Of a DNA stretch of 41,547 bases, positions 7,650 through 14,927 are shown piece by piece. Each line of letters begins with the position of its first letter. Position 1 is the first letter of the stretch. Source of the stretch: Clostridia bacterium (GTDB lineage: Bacteria; Bacillota; Peptococcia; Peptococcales; BICA1-8); the NCBI GenBank assembly GCA_030154225.1, contig JASKKI010000014.1, forward strand, positions 1 to 41,547, given 5' to 3'. Below the pieces are notes generated by a model. The model made no database searches and was not told the origin of the DNA. It saw only the letters and a list, made by a program, of their open reading frames with translations. The translations under genes were made by a program, and so were the position numbers.

Positions 7650-8117
7650 TTGTTTAATATTGTTTTAGTTGAACCAGAAATTCCTGCTAATACTGGTAAT
7701 GTTGCCCGAACATGTGCAGTTACAAACTGTAACTTGCATCTCGTAAAACCTTTAGGTTTTTCCATCAATGATAAACATTTAAAAAGGGCAGGACTTGACT
7801 ATTGGAATTTATTAAATGTTCAATTATATGAAAACCTAGAGGACTTTTTTTTAAAAAATTCAGGAATAGAATTTTATTTAGTTACTACCAAAGGTAATAA
7901 TTCTTATACTGATAAAAACTATAGACCAGGATCATATTTTCTTTTTGGGAAAGAAACAAAAGGTTTACCGGAAAAATTATTATTTAATTACCCCGATAAA
8001 TGTATTAAAATACCAATGTTAAATAATAAAAGTGCTCGTTCTTTAAACTTGTCTAATTCTGTTGCTATAGTTACTTATGAGGCTCTGAGACAAATTGGGT
8101 TTCCTAATATGAAATAA
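7650..8117 (+). CDS. trmL: tRNA (cytidine/uridine-34 2'-O)-methyltransferase
   Basis: This 155-aa SPOUT methyltransferase methylates the ribose of the tRNA wobble nucleotide using S-adenosylmethionine. The family motifs are present: VEPEIPANTGNVARTCAVT near the N-terminus, LFGKETKGLP around 105-114, and IPMLNNKSARSLNLSNSVAI, which forms the trefoil-knot cofactor site. Length is normal. The start is TTG 7650, preceded by GAGGAGAGGAAAGG. It is monocistronic, ending before a weak terminator and the convergent tRNA-Arg. Confidence 0.93.
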   Translation: MFNIVLVEPEIPANTGNVARTCAVTNCNLHLVKPLGFSINDKHLKRAGLDYWNLLNVQLYENLEDFFLKNSGIEFYLVTTKGNNSYTDKNYRPGSYFLFGKETKGLPEKLLFNYPDKCIKIPMLNNKSARSLNLSNSVAIVTYEALRQIGFPNMK

Positions 8118-8127
8118 AAAACGTACT

Positions 8128-8165
8128 AAACCGTCTTTAATAAATAAAAGCGGGAGGTTTTTCTG
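8128..8165 (+). terminator. Weak terminator after trmL
   Basis: AAACC (8128-8132) and CTTT pair with AAAG and GGTTT (8156-8160) around an internal mismatch, followed by TTTTTC. It is the only hairpin with a T-run between trmL and the tRNA. Confidence 0.45.
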
Positions 8166-8171
8166 GAAAAT

Positions 8172-8203
8172 AAAAAAACCTATTTGTGGAAACAAATAAG
8201 GTT
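8172..8203 (-). terminator. Terminator of tRNA-Arg
   Basis: On the minus strand AACCTTATTTGT pairs with ACAAATAGGTT across a TTCC loop and runs into a T-rich tract. It lies 6 bases after the encoded CCA of the tRNA. Confidence 0.85.
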
Positions 8204-8208
8204 TGAAA

Positions 8209-8283
8209 TGGTACGCCCGATAGGAATCGAACCTACGCTCCTGGCTCCGGAGGCCAGTGCTCTATCCACTGAGCTACGGGCGC
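8209..8283 (-). tRNA. tRNA-Arg (anticodon CCG)
   Basis: The minus strand folds as a full cloverleaf. The acceptor is GCGCCCG with CGGGCGT (G-U first pair), the D arm contains AGCTCAGTGGATAGAGC, and the anticodon arm is CTGGC-CTCCGGA-GCCAG with CCG in the loop. The T arm is GTAGGTTCGATTCCTAT, and CCA is encoded at 8209-8211. It reads the rare CGG arginine codon. It is a single gene with its own terminator. Confidence 0.95.
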
Positions 8284-8337
8284 TTATGACACTAATATAT
8301 AATATACTAAAATATTCACAAAATGTCAAAGGAAATA

Positions 8338-8661
8338 TTAAACGTTTTTTATTGGAGTCCACCTATTTTTATCTCTAGTTTTATATTTTTCCATTACTCT
8401 AATAAAAGCCTCTGTCAAATCAATATTAAGGGTATTGGCAAGACAGGCAATAACAAATAAAATATCTCCCAATTCCAGAGCAATATCCCCGGAAGGTTCA
8501 CTTATTTTTTTAGGTTTCTGACCATAATAATGATTGATTTCCCTGGCAAGTTCACCTACTTCTTCTATTAATTTAACCATTTGATTTGAAGGCTGCCAGT
8601 ACCCTTCTTGAAATTGGGAAATCCATTCATCTACTTCTTTTTGCATATGTTTAATATCCAT
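8338..8661 (-). CDS. MazG-like nucleotide pyrophosphohydrolase
   Basis: The product is 107 aa, a single all-alpha MazG domain. The Mg2+-binding helices show KLIEEVGELAREI (about 30-42) and ALELGDILFVIACLAN (about 61-76), the ExxE...ExxD arrangement that hydrolyses nucleoside triphosphates to monophosphate and pyrophosphate. Such short forms (YpjD-like) clean up non-canonical nucleotides. ATG 8661 follows TAGGTG. It is divergent from the S-adenosylhomocysteinase gene and the two share a 55-base promoter region. Substrate unknown. Confidence 0.9.
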   Translation of the reverse strand: MDIKHMQKEVDEWISQFQEGYWQPSNQMVKLIEEVGELAREINHYYGQKPKKISEPSGDIALELGDILFVIACLANTLNIDLTEAFIRVMEKYKTRDKNRWTPIKNV

Positions 8662-8716
8662 AAAATCACCTACATGAAAATTGTTTTTATAATATTCATA
8701 TTTTAGGAGGTATACG

Positions 8717-9961
8717 ATGAAAAGTCAAATTAGAAATTTGCAATTAGCACCCCAAGGTTCTGATAAGATTAGTTGGGTAAAAAATCATATGCCCGTGCTA
8801 AATTTAATTAATGAAGAATTTAAAATAAATAAACCTTTTAAAGGGTTGCGAGTAGTAATTTGTTTGCATTTAGAAGCTAAAACAGGTTATTTAGCCCAAG
8901 TAATACAAGAAGGAGGAGCTAAAGTAGCGGTTGTTGCCAGTAATCCTTTATCAACTCAAGATGATGTTGTGGCAGCATTAGTAGAAAGTGGAATTACTGC
9001 TTTTGCATGGTATAAAGCAACAGATGAAGAATATTTTAACCATCTTAATGCAGCTGCTCAATTTGAGCCGAATCTAGTTATAGACGACGGAGGAGATCTG
9101 GTTGCTCTTTTACATAGTAAGTACCCAGAAATTCTAGATAATGTTTTAGGTGGGTGTGAAGAAACTACTACAGGTATTCTAAGACTGCGTTCCTTGGAAA
9201 AAGAGGGAACATTAAAAATTCCCATGATTGCTGTTAATGACGCCATGTCAAAATATTTATTTGATAATCGTTATGGGACAGGACAGTCGGTTTGGGATGG
9301 TATTATGAGAACTACAAATTTAGTAGTAGCCGGTAAAACTGTTGTAGTTATTGGCTATGGTTGGTGTGGAAAAGGTGTAGCATTACGGGCCAAAGGACTT
9401 GGAGCAAAAGTTATAGTTTGTGAAATTGATCCCATTAAAGCTACTGAAGCTTTAATGGACGGCTTTCAAGTTATGCCTATGATTGAAGCAGCGCCACAAG
9501 GAGATTTTTTCATAACAGTCACAGGAAACAAAAATGTAATTAGAGAAGAACATTTAAAATTAATTAAGGATAAAGCCCTATTAGCAAATGCTGGACATTT
9601 TGATATAGAGATCTCAAAACCTGATTTAGTCAAGATGGCAGTTGAAAGAAAAATTGTTAAACCAAACATTGAAGAATATCTATTTAGTGATGGAAGAAAA
9701 GTTTATTTATTAGCAGAAGGTCGCCTTGTAAATTTGGCTGCGGGTGATGGGCATCCCGTTGAAATAATGGATATGACTTTTGCTTTACAAGCATTGTCAC
9801 TAGAATATTTAACAAAAAATAAAACTTTAAAAAATAAAGTTTATAAAGTTTCTGAACATATAGATCAAAAAGTTGCTGCCTTAAGACTCGCATCTCTGGG
9901 TATCAAATTTGATAAATTAACACCCGAGCAAGAGGAATATTTGGCTAGCTGGCAATTATAG
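8717..9961 (+). CDS. ahcY: S-adenosylhomocysteinase
   Basis: This 414-aa enzyme splits S-adenosylhomocysteine into adenosine and homocysteine with bound NAD+, relieving product inhibition of methyltransferases. Recognisable pieces are IDDGGDLVALLH, GGCEETTTGILRLRSLE, VNDAMSKYLFDNRYGTGQS, the NAD site VVIGYGWCGKGVALRAKGLGA (about 211-231) and GDGHPVEIMDMTFALQAL. The chain ends LTPEQEEYLASWQL, lacking the Lys-Tyr-containing tail of longer bacterial and eukaryotic enzymes, so it belongs to the short type seen in Thermotoga and archaea. A role in S-inosylhomocysteine hydrolysis cannot be excluded. ATG 8717 follows TAGGAGG. Confidence 0.93.
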   Translation: MKSQIRNLQLAPQGSDKISWVKNHMPVLNLINEEFKINKPFKGLRVVICLHLEAKTGYLAQVIQEGGAKVAVVASNPLSTQDDVVAALVESGITAFAWYKATDEEYFNHLNAAAQFEPNLVIDDGGDLVALLHSKYPEILDNVLGGCEETTTGILRLRSLEKEGTLKIPMIAVNDAMSKYLFDNRYGTGQSVWDGIMRTTNLVVAGKTVVVIGYGWCGKGVALRAKGLGAKVIVCEIDPIKATEALMDGFQVMPMIEAAPQGDFFITVTGNKNVIREEHLKLIKDKALLANAGHFDIEISKPDLVKMAVERKIVKPNIEEYLFSDGRKVYLLAEGRLVNLAAGDGHPVEIMDMTFALQALSLEYLTKNKTLKNKVYKVSEHIDQKVAALRLASLGIKFDKLTPEQEEYLASWQL

Positions 9962-9984
9962 TTGCAACCAGGAGGGAGAGAGAT

Positions 9985-12729
9985 TTGCTGAAAAATTTTG
10001 TAGCAATAGATTTAGAAACAACAGGATTAGATGAAAATGCCGAAATAATTGAAATAGGTATGGTTAAAATTATTGAAGGAGAGATTATAGAAAAATATGA
10101 AAAATTAGTAAAACCGGTAAGCCCTATTCCAGAAAATATTACCTCATTAACCGGTATAACTAATGAAATGATTGCTAATAAACCAATATGGCAGGAAATA
10201 GAACAAGAAGTACTAAGTTTTTGTGGAAATAATTTGCTTGTTGCCCATAATTGCAACTTCGATAAAGCTTTTTTAGAAAGAGCAGTGGGATTTAAATTAA
10301 CAAACTTGTGGCTAGATACATACGAATTTGCAAAAATTATAATTCCTAATTTACCTAACTATAAATTAAGCTATCTAACTAATTTCTTAAACGTTAATTA
10401 TCTTGGTTTCCATAGGGCGGTTAATGATGCAGAAATGGCAGCAAATATATTATTAAAATTGATAGAATTAGCTATGAAAATATCTCCTTTTACCCTAGAA
10501 AAAATTATTAAACTATTTTCTTCAGAAGTGAATGGTATTACTTTATTTTTAAAAAGCATACAAAAAGAAATTATCACTAATTATAGTTTTAATGAAAAAA
10601 TACCTATTGCAAAAGAAGAAACTGTTTATCTAGATAAACTGGAAAACTTAAGTTTTTCCCAAGGAGAGTGCCTATTAAAACCTGGAGGACTTTTAAGCTT
10701 AGGTATTGATAATTATGAGTTTAGACCTCAGCAATTAAAAATGTTAAATGTTGTAAGTGAAGCTTTTAAAACAAAATCCCATGCAATTATTGAGGCCAGT
10801 ACGGGGACTGGTAAAAGTCTGGCCTATCTAATTCCAGCTTTACTTTGGTCTCTTGAAAATAAATGTAAAGTAGTCATAGCTACTAATACCATTGCTTTGC
10901 AGGAACAGCTTTTTAAGAAAGATATACCTTTATTAGAAAAATGTTTTAATAGCAAATTACCTGTTTCATTATTAAAAGGTAGAAATAATTATATTTGTTT
11001 AAGACGATTTTCTATAATAATCACAGAGAAAGATTTTTTAACCTGGTCAGAAAAGGTTTTTATCTCCCGAATTATTACCTGGTTAGATAATACAAAAACA
11101 GGTGACAAAGAAGAACTAAATTTAAATAATTATGAAAATGAGAAATGGTATCTTTTTGCCAGCCAAACAGAAACCTGTTTAGGTAATAAATGTTCTTATT
11201 ATTTTGATTGTTACTATTATAAAATACGTAAAAAAGTAGAAACAAGTGGGCTTATTATTACTAATCATTCTTTAGTTTTACAAGATGTTAAAAGTGATAA
11301 TAAAATTTTACCTAAACATGAATATTTGATTATAGATGAAGCCCATAACCTAGAAGAAGAAGGAATAAAACAATTTGCAGAAGTAGTCGATTTTATCCAG
11401 TTGAGAAAAAGTTGTTTTCTATTAACTAAAGGAAAATCAACTGGTCTATTAAATAAGTTAAGGAATCTATGTACAGAAGAAGAAAATATTAGTGAACTAA
11501 TTATTGAAACAAAAGAGGAAGTTAAAATAATTCTTACAAAAACTAATGAAATTATTCATTTTTTTTCTAGAAAAAAAGACTTTACAGTTTTAGGAGAAAT
11601 TAGAATTACCAGAAATGAAAGAAAAACTTTTTGGTGGAAAGAAATATGTTCATTAGTCAGAGAATTAGTAAATTATATTACTTCATTATGTAATAAAATA
11701 ACTAGAATAATAAATAAATTTGAACTTATAGATAGGTTTGAAGAAATCATTAATGAATTACAATTTATTTCTAAGAGACTATTATTGTTTAAAAACACCC
11801 TCGATAGTTTTATAACAGGTGACGATGAGGAACAAGTATATTGGCTGGAAATTAATAATAAAAATGTAGCTTTTGTAATAACACCTATAAAAATAAATCA
11901 AATCTTAAGAGATAAATTATTTAATACAAAAGTTTCTGTAATTTTGACTTCAGCCACATTAGCTATAAATTATAATCTTGATCATGTAGCAAAAACTTAC
12001 GGTTTGGAAAAAGATAATGAATATTTAACTTTAATTACTGATTCTCCTTTTAATTTTCAAGAACAATCACTGATTTGCATTCCGACAGATCTACCCGACC
12101 CTTCGGTTATTTCAGATGATGAATATACCAGAGCCATTACAAAAAGCATTTTAAACATAATACCAGCAATTAATGGTGGTATTTTAATTTTATTTACTTC
12201 TTACTATATGTTAAATAATGTTTATAATTCTTTAAAAAAAGAGAGTAGTTTAGCTGCCAAAGAAATCTTAGCCCACGGCAAAGATGGAAATAGAATAAAT
12301 TTAGTTAAAGCATTAAAAACCAACCCAGATGGTGCAATTGTTTTAGGAACAAATAGCTTTTGGGAAGGTATTGATATTAGTGGAATTGGTTTAACTACGG
12401 TTATAATCGTTAAGCTACCATTTGCTCCTCCAACCCGACCAGTTATCGCCGCCAAATTAGAAGCTCTGGAAAAACAGGGTGAAAATAGTTTTTACAAATA
12501 TAGTTTGCCTCTAGCCATATTAAAATTCAGACAGGGTTATGGTCGTTTAATAAGAAGTAATAAAGATTGGGGTACATTAATTATATTAGATAACAGAATA
12601 TTAACTAAAAAATATGGAAAAGAATTTCTAAAATCAATTCCTTTACAACCAGTTTTTAAAGGTACAACAGTATACATTTCCCATTTACTATCTAAATGGA
12701 TGGAGAATAAATTTTCTAATTATTGTTGA
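9985..12729 (+). CDS. dinG: DnaQ exonuclease-DinG family helicase fusion
   Basis: This 914-aa two-part protein starts at TTG 9985 after GGAGGGAGAG. Residues about 5-165 form a DEDD 3'-5' exonuclease: AIDLETTGLD, VAHNCNFDKAFLE and HRAVNDAEMA. The rest is an XPD/DinG-type superfamily-2 helicase with Walker A EASTGTGKS (near 270), DEAH box IIDEAHNLEE (near 450), the SAT-like motif LTSATLA, and arginine-finger motif QGYGRLIRS (near 850). Between motifs I and II are four cysteines (YICLRRF near 339 and CLGNKCSYYFDC near 398-409), suggesting an iron-sulfur cluster. Several Firmicute DinG proteins carry the exonuclease. The likely role is in DNA repair or replication. It sits 23 bases after ahcY. 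Confidence 0.92.
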   Translation: MLKNFVAIDLETTGLDENAEIIEIGMVKIIEGEIIEKYEKLVKPVSPIPENITSLTGITNEMIANKPIWQEIEQEVLSFCGNNLLVAHNCNFDKAFLERAVGFKLTNLWLDTYEFAKIIIPNLPNYKLSYLTNFLNVNYLGFHRAVNDAEMAANILLKLIELAMKISPFTLEKIIKLFSSEVNGITLFLKSIQKEIITNYSFNEKIPIAKEETVYLDKLENLSFSQGECLLKPGGLLSLGIDNYEFRPQQLKMLNVVSEAFKTKSHAIIEASTGTGKSLAYLIPALLWSLENKCKVVIATNTIALQEQLFKKDIPLLEKCFNSKLPVSLLKGRNNYICLRRFSIIITEKDFLTWSEKVFISRIITWLDNTKTGDKEELNLNNYENEKWYLFASQTETCLGNKCSYYFDCYYYKIRKKVETSGLIITNHSLVLQDVKSDNKILPKHEYLIIDEAHNLEEEGIKQFAEVVDFIQLRKSCFLLTKGKSTGLLNKLRNLCTEEENISELIIETKEEVKIILTKTNEIIHFFSRKKDFTVLGEIRITRNERKTFWWKEICSLVRELVNYITSLCNKITRIINKFELIDRFEEIINELQFISKRLLLFKNTLDSFITGDDEEQVYWLEINNKNVAFVITPIKINQILRDKLFNTKVSVILTSATLAINYNLDHVAKTYGLEKDNEYLTLITDSPFNFQEQSLICIPTDLPDPSVISDDEYTRAITKSILNIIPAINGGILILFTSYYMLNNVYNSLKKESSLAAKEILAHGKDGNRINLVKALKTNPDGAIVLGTNSFWEGIDISGIGLTTVIIVKLPFAPPTRPVIAAKLEALEKQGENSFYKYSLPLAILKFRQGYGRLIRSNKDWGTLIILDNRILTKKYGKEFLKSIPLQPVFKGTTVYISHLLSKWMENKFSNYC

Positions 12730-12821
12730 TTAATTTCTTTTAAATTTTTTTAAAAAATGCTAAAATATAATATCAGAGTTATTAACAATGTTGACAAAAC
12801 CTTTATAGGGAGGATAAATAA

Positions 12822-13328
12822 ATGAGTAGAAAAGTTATTATCCCTAATATAGTAACCCTGGCCAATTTATTATTAGGTATTGTATCATTAGTATATACAA
12901 TGGATGGACAATATCCCATTGCTGCCACAGCAATACTTTTAGCTATGATATTGGATGGTATGGATGGTAGAATTGCAAGAAAACTTGATGTTACCTCAAA
13001 CTTCGGTAAAGAACTGGATTCCCTTTGTGATTTGGTTTCCTTTGGAGTTGCACCAGCTCTTTTGGTATATAGTAGTTCTTTACAAAATATGGGACATATT
13101 GGACTGATAATTGCCGTTAATTTTGCTTTATGTGGTGCAATAAGATTAGCACGATTTAATGTTTTAAATATAACAACTCATTTTATAGGAATCCCTATTA
13201 CTATGGCAGGTAGTTTAATGGCAGTTTCTATTTTATTATCTAATAAATTACCTCTTGTTTTTTTTCCAATATTAACAATCTTACTTTCTTACCTTATGGT
13301 TAGTAATTTAAAAGTACCTAAATATTAA
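12822..13328 (+). CDS. pssA: CDP-diacylglycerol-serine O-phosphatidyltransferase
   Basis: This 168-aa integral membrane enzyme joins serine to CDP-diacylglycerol, giving phosphatidylserine, the precursor of phosphatidylethanolamine. The CDP-alcohol phosphatidyltransferase signature DG-x2-AR-x8-G-x3-D-x3-D is present from DGMDGRIARK through GKELDSLCDLVSFG, with the metal-binding Asp residues intact. Several hydrophobic helices follow. It begins VIIPNIVTLANLLLG like other PssA proteins of this short type. ATG 12822 follows GGGAGG. No psd gene is adjacent. It is monocistronic, followed by two terminators. Confidence 0.93.
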   Translation: MSRKVIIPNIVTLANLLLGIVSLVYTMDGQYPIAATAILLAMILDGMDGRIARKLDVTSNFGKELDSLCDLVSFGVAPALLVYSSSLQNMGHIGLIIAVNFALCGAIRLARFNVLNITTHFIGIPITMAGSLMAVSILLSNKLPLVFFPILTILLSYLMVSNLKVPKY

Positions 13329-13329
13329 G

Positions 13330-13360
13330 AAAAAACTGGCTATTACATTGCCCGTTTTTT
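13330..13360 (+). terminator. Terminator after pssA
   Basis: AAAAAACTGGC (13330-13340) pairs, with one mismatch, with GCCCGTTTTTT (13350-13360), immediately after the stop codon. Confidence 0.75.
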
Positions 13361-13409
13361 CTTTAACTACAAAAGTTATAGTTTTACGAGTATAAGAAAT
13401 TTTTGTTTT

Positions 13410-13437
13410 AAAGATGGCAAATTGCCATCTTTTTTTG
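13410..13437. terminator. Second, perfect terminator hairpin
   Basis: AAAGATGGCAA (13410-13420) pairs with TTGCCATCTTT (13422-13432) and continues into a T-run. It stands alone about 50 bases after the first pssA terminator, so it is either a backup or the end of an unannotated short transcript. Confidence 0.8.
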
Positions 13438-13501
13438 TTCTACTTTAATAAAGCAAACATATTTTTAATATAAAACGAAATGGACAAGCAAGGTGAGTTA
13501 T

Positions 13502-14068
13502 ATGGAATATTTAATTTCTTTTCTAATTGGTTTTTTTCTAAATGACTCCAGAATTTTATACAAAATATATGGTGGAAATTTACAATATATAAAATATAAA
13601 GTAGTTTTAAAAGATCTAGGTTTGGAAATTTATTTGATTTGTGTAATATTAAATTATTTGAAAGGATTGTTACCATTTATATTATTTTCAAAACCAGGTC
13701 TGGATCTAAACATCACTTTAATGGCAATATGTTTAATTTATGGCCTTTTTCTAGGTTCTAAACCTGGAAAAACAGAGGGGAGTGAACTAATAGTATTATG
13801 GGGAATTTATACAGGTCTTCATTATAAGCTTATACAAATTCCTTTTGCAGTTTTTATTTCTTTACTGCTATTAACAAGAAAATTAAATATTTCTTTTGGG
13901 TTATCAACAATAATAATACTAATTAATTTATTGTTAAATAAAAATTTTAATATATTTTTTTTATCATTAATAATTTTGGTTAATTATGTCATTAATAACT
14001 ATGCACTTTTTTCACCCTTGTTAAATAAAATAAAAGGGAAATTAACTTTTCAAAATTTAAAGGGGTGA
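13502..14068 (+). CDS. Divergent PlsY-like membrane protein
   Basis: ATG 13502 has AAGGTG six bases upstream. GTG 13493 would also be in frame. The 188-aa product is very hydrophobic with about five or six membrane segments. It resembles glycerol-3-phosphate acyltransferase PlsY in layout (YLISFLIGF at the start, NYLKGLLPFILF after the first loop), but the catalytic loops are degraded: GGNLQYIKY stands where GSGNxGATN is expected, and SKPGKTEGSE where the GGKG loop is expected. It is probably not an active acyltransferase, or acts on another substrate. It lies directly upstream of spoVM (5 bases), suggesting cotranscription and perhaps a sporulation-membrane role. Confidence 0.55.
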   Translation: MEYLISFLIGFFLNDSRILYKIYGGNLQYIKYKVVLKDLGLEIYLICVILNYLKGLLPFILFSKPGLDLNITLMAICLIYGLFLGSKPGKTEGSELIVLWGIYTGLHYKLIQIPFAVFISLLLLTRKLNISFGLSTIIILINLLLNKNFNIFFLSLIILVNYVINNYALFSPLLNKIKGKLTFQNLKG

Positions 14069-14073
14069 ATACC

Positions 14074-14139
14074 ATGAAAGTATATTATATTCCTCTGCCT
14101 AACTTTTTGAGAAAATTTTTAAAAAAAGTAATTAAATGA
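14074..14139 (+). CDS. spoVM: SpoVM, 21-aa spore coat/cortex morphogenetic peptide
   Basis: ATG 14074 is preceded by AAAGGGGTG and the frame stops at TGA 14137. The first twelve residues, MKVYYIPLPNFL, align without gaps to the start of Bacillus subtilis SpoVM (MKFYTIKLPKFL), with eight identities including Pro9. Pro9 is the residue known to matter for recognising the convex forespore membrane. The rest is a short basic amphipathic helix ending KKVIK. The known peptide is 26 aa, so this one is about five residues shorter. SpoVM embeds in the outer forespore membrane and anchors SpoIVA. Finding it supports an endospore-forming host. Confidence 0.88.
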   Translation: MKVYYIPLPNFLRKFLKKVIK

Positions 14140-14156
14140 TATGTTTAAACAGCACA

Positions 14157-14183
14157 ATAAAAAAAGAGGAGTTATTCTCCTCT
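14157..14183 (-). terminator. Hairpin acting as minus-strand terminator
   Basis: AGAGGAG (14165-14171) pairs with CTCCTCT (14177-14183) across TTATT. Read on the minus strand it is followed by a T-run (the A-run at 14157-14164). It can end the transcript of the minus-strand membrane gene at 14319-14693. On the plus strand it has no T-run and would let spoVM transcripts read on. Confidence 0.65.
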
Positions 14184-14204
14184 AAATTATGGGGGAGAGA
14201 GAAC

Positions 14205-14315
14205 ATGAAACGCTTAAGGTATCAAGCCCCAGGTACAAGTAATATTAAAATTAATTTATCTATTATGTTTTTTATAACAAGCATAATATTTTACTTATGG
14301 GCATTTTTTAATTAA
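14205..14315 (+). CDS. 36-aa single-span membrane peptide downstream of spoVM
   Basis: ATG 14205 follows the strong ribosome site GGGGGAGAG. The peptide begins MKRLRYQAPGTSNIKI, a basic, soluble head, followed by a hydrophobic segment (about 18-35, SIMFFITSIIFYLWAFF) and TAA. It looks like a small inner-membrane peptide with the N-terminus in the cytoplasm. It is 65 bases after spoVM with only a non-terminating hairpin between them, so it could share that transcript. Its stop is 3 bases from the stop of the convergent gene. I do not recognise a family. A chance frame is possible, but the ribosome site argues for a gene. Confidence 0.6.
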   Translation: MKRLRYQAPGTSNIKINLSIMFFITSIIFYLWAFFN

Positions 14316-14318
14316 ATA

Positions 14319-14693
14319 TCATTGATTGGAAAGACCTATACCTATTATACCGCCTAAAGCACCTCCTAAAAGGGTATAGGCAATTTTTTTGGTAAATAAC
14401 ACCCACGAAAAGGGATCGGTAGAAACTATTATACCAAAAATAATTGAAAAGAATAAGTATAGGATACCAACACCCAAACCATGAAAAAGTCCCCGATTAC
14501 CAGCACTTTTAGCTGATATTGTACTACCTAAAAGGATACTCAAAAAAAAGATTAAGCTTGCAAAAGATGGCAATAGTGTTTCAGAAATGGAAGTAAAATG
14601 TAATAGAAAAGTAATTAATATTGATAAAATTACAGAAATAAACAAAGCCCAAATTAAACCTTTTATGATGGAATTAAGTTTTATATATTCCAT
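14319..14693 (-). CDS. TIGR04086-type small membrane protein
   Basis: ATG 14693 is chosen since AGGGGTG lies 7-8 bases upstream. An in-frame GTG at 14702 overlaps that site. The 124-aa product has four predicted membrane helices, with Gly-rich turns: AKSAGNRGLFHGLGVGILY and LLGGALGGIIGIGLS. This matches the uncharacterised Firmicute family TIGR04086 (YrzE-like), common in spore formers. Function unknown. Its transcript probably runs on to the hairpin at 14157-14183, antisense to the 36-aa gene. Confidence 0.8.
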   Translation of the reverse strand: MEYIKLNSIIKGLIWALFISVILSILITFLLHFTSISETLLPSFASLIFFLSILLGSTISAKSAGNRGLFHGLGVGILYLFFSIIFGIIVSTDPFSWVLFTKKIAYTLLGGALGGIIGIGLSNQ

Positions 14694-14927
14694 AATAATC
14701 ACCCCTATTTTAAAGGTTTTATAAAAAATTTATGCCGGAAAATATCAAATATGATAAGGATTTTTTAAATATTATTCTAAGTAATTTTAAAAATAATAGA
14801 GAAAAACAAAGAATTTTAAGGTAAATTAGTGGAATATCTTTTACATAAAAGGAAGGAATTGTAAGTATAATTATAGAATTGAAAAATATGCTTTTTTCCA
14901 ACTATTGGATAAGAAAGGAGATCAAGC

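Noticed and set aside
8180-8378. Two overlapping open frames on opposite strands across the tRNA-Arg region
   Set aside because: They run through the tRNA gene and its terminator, lack ribosome sites and match no protein pattern.
12791-12796. TTGACA just upstream of pssA as a promoter -35
   Set aside because: A matching -10 would fall on the ribosome site and start codon, leaving no leader.
14732-14824. 30-codon frame starting MPENIKYDKD
   Set aside because: No ribosome site at usable distance (AAAGG is about 15 bases away), and the composition is that of AT-rich noncoding DNA. It could be a tiny gene but is not supported.
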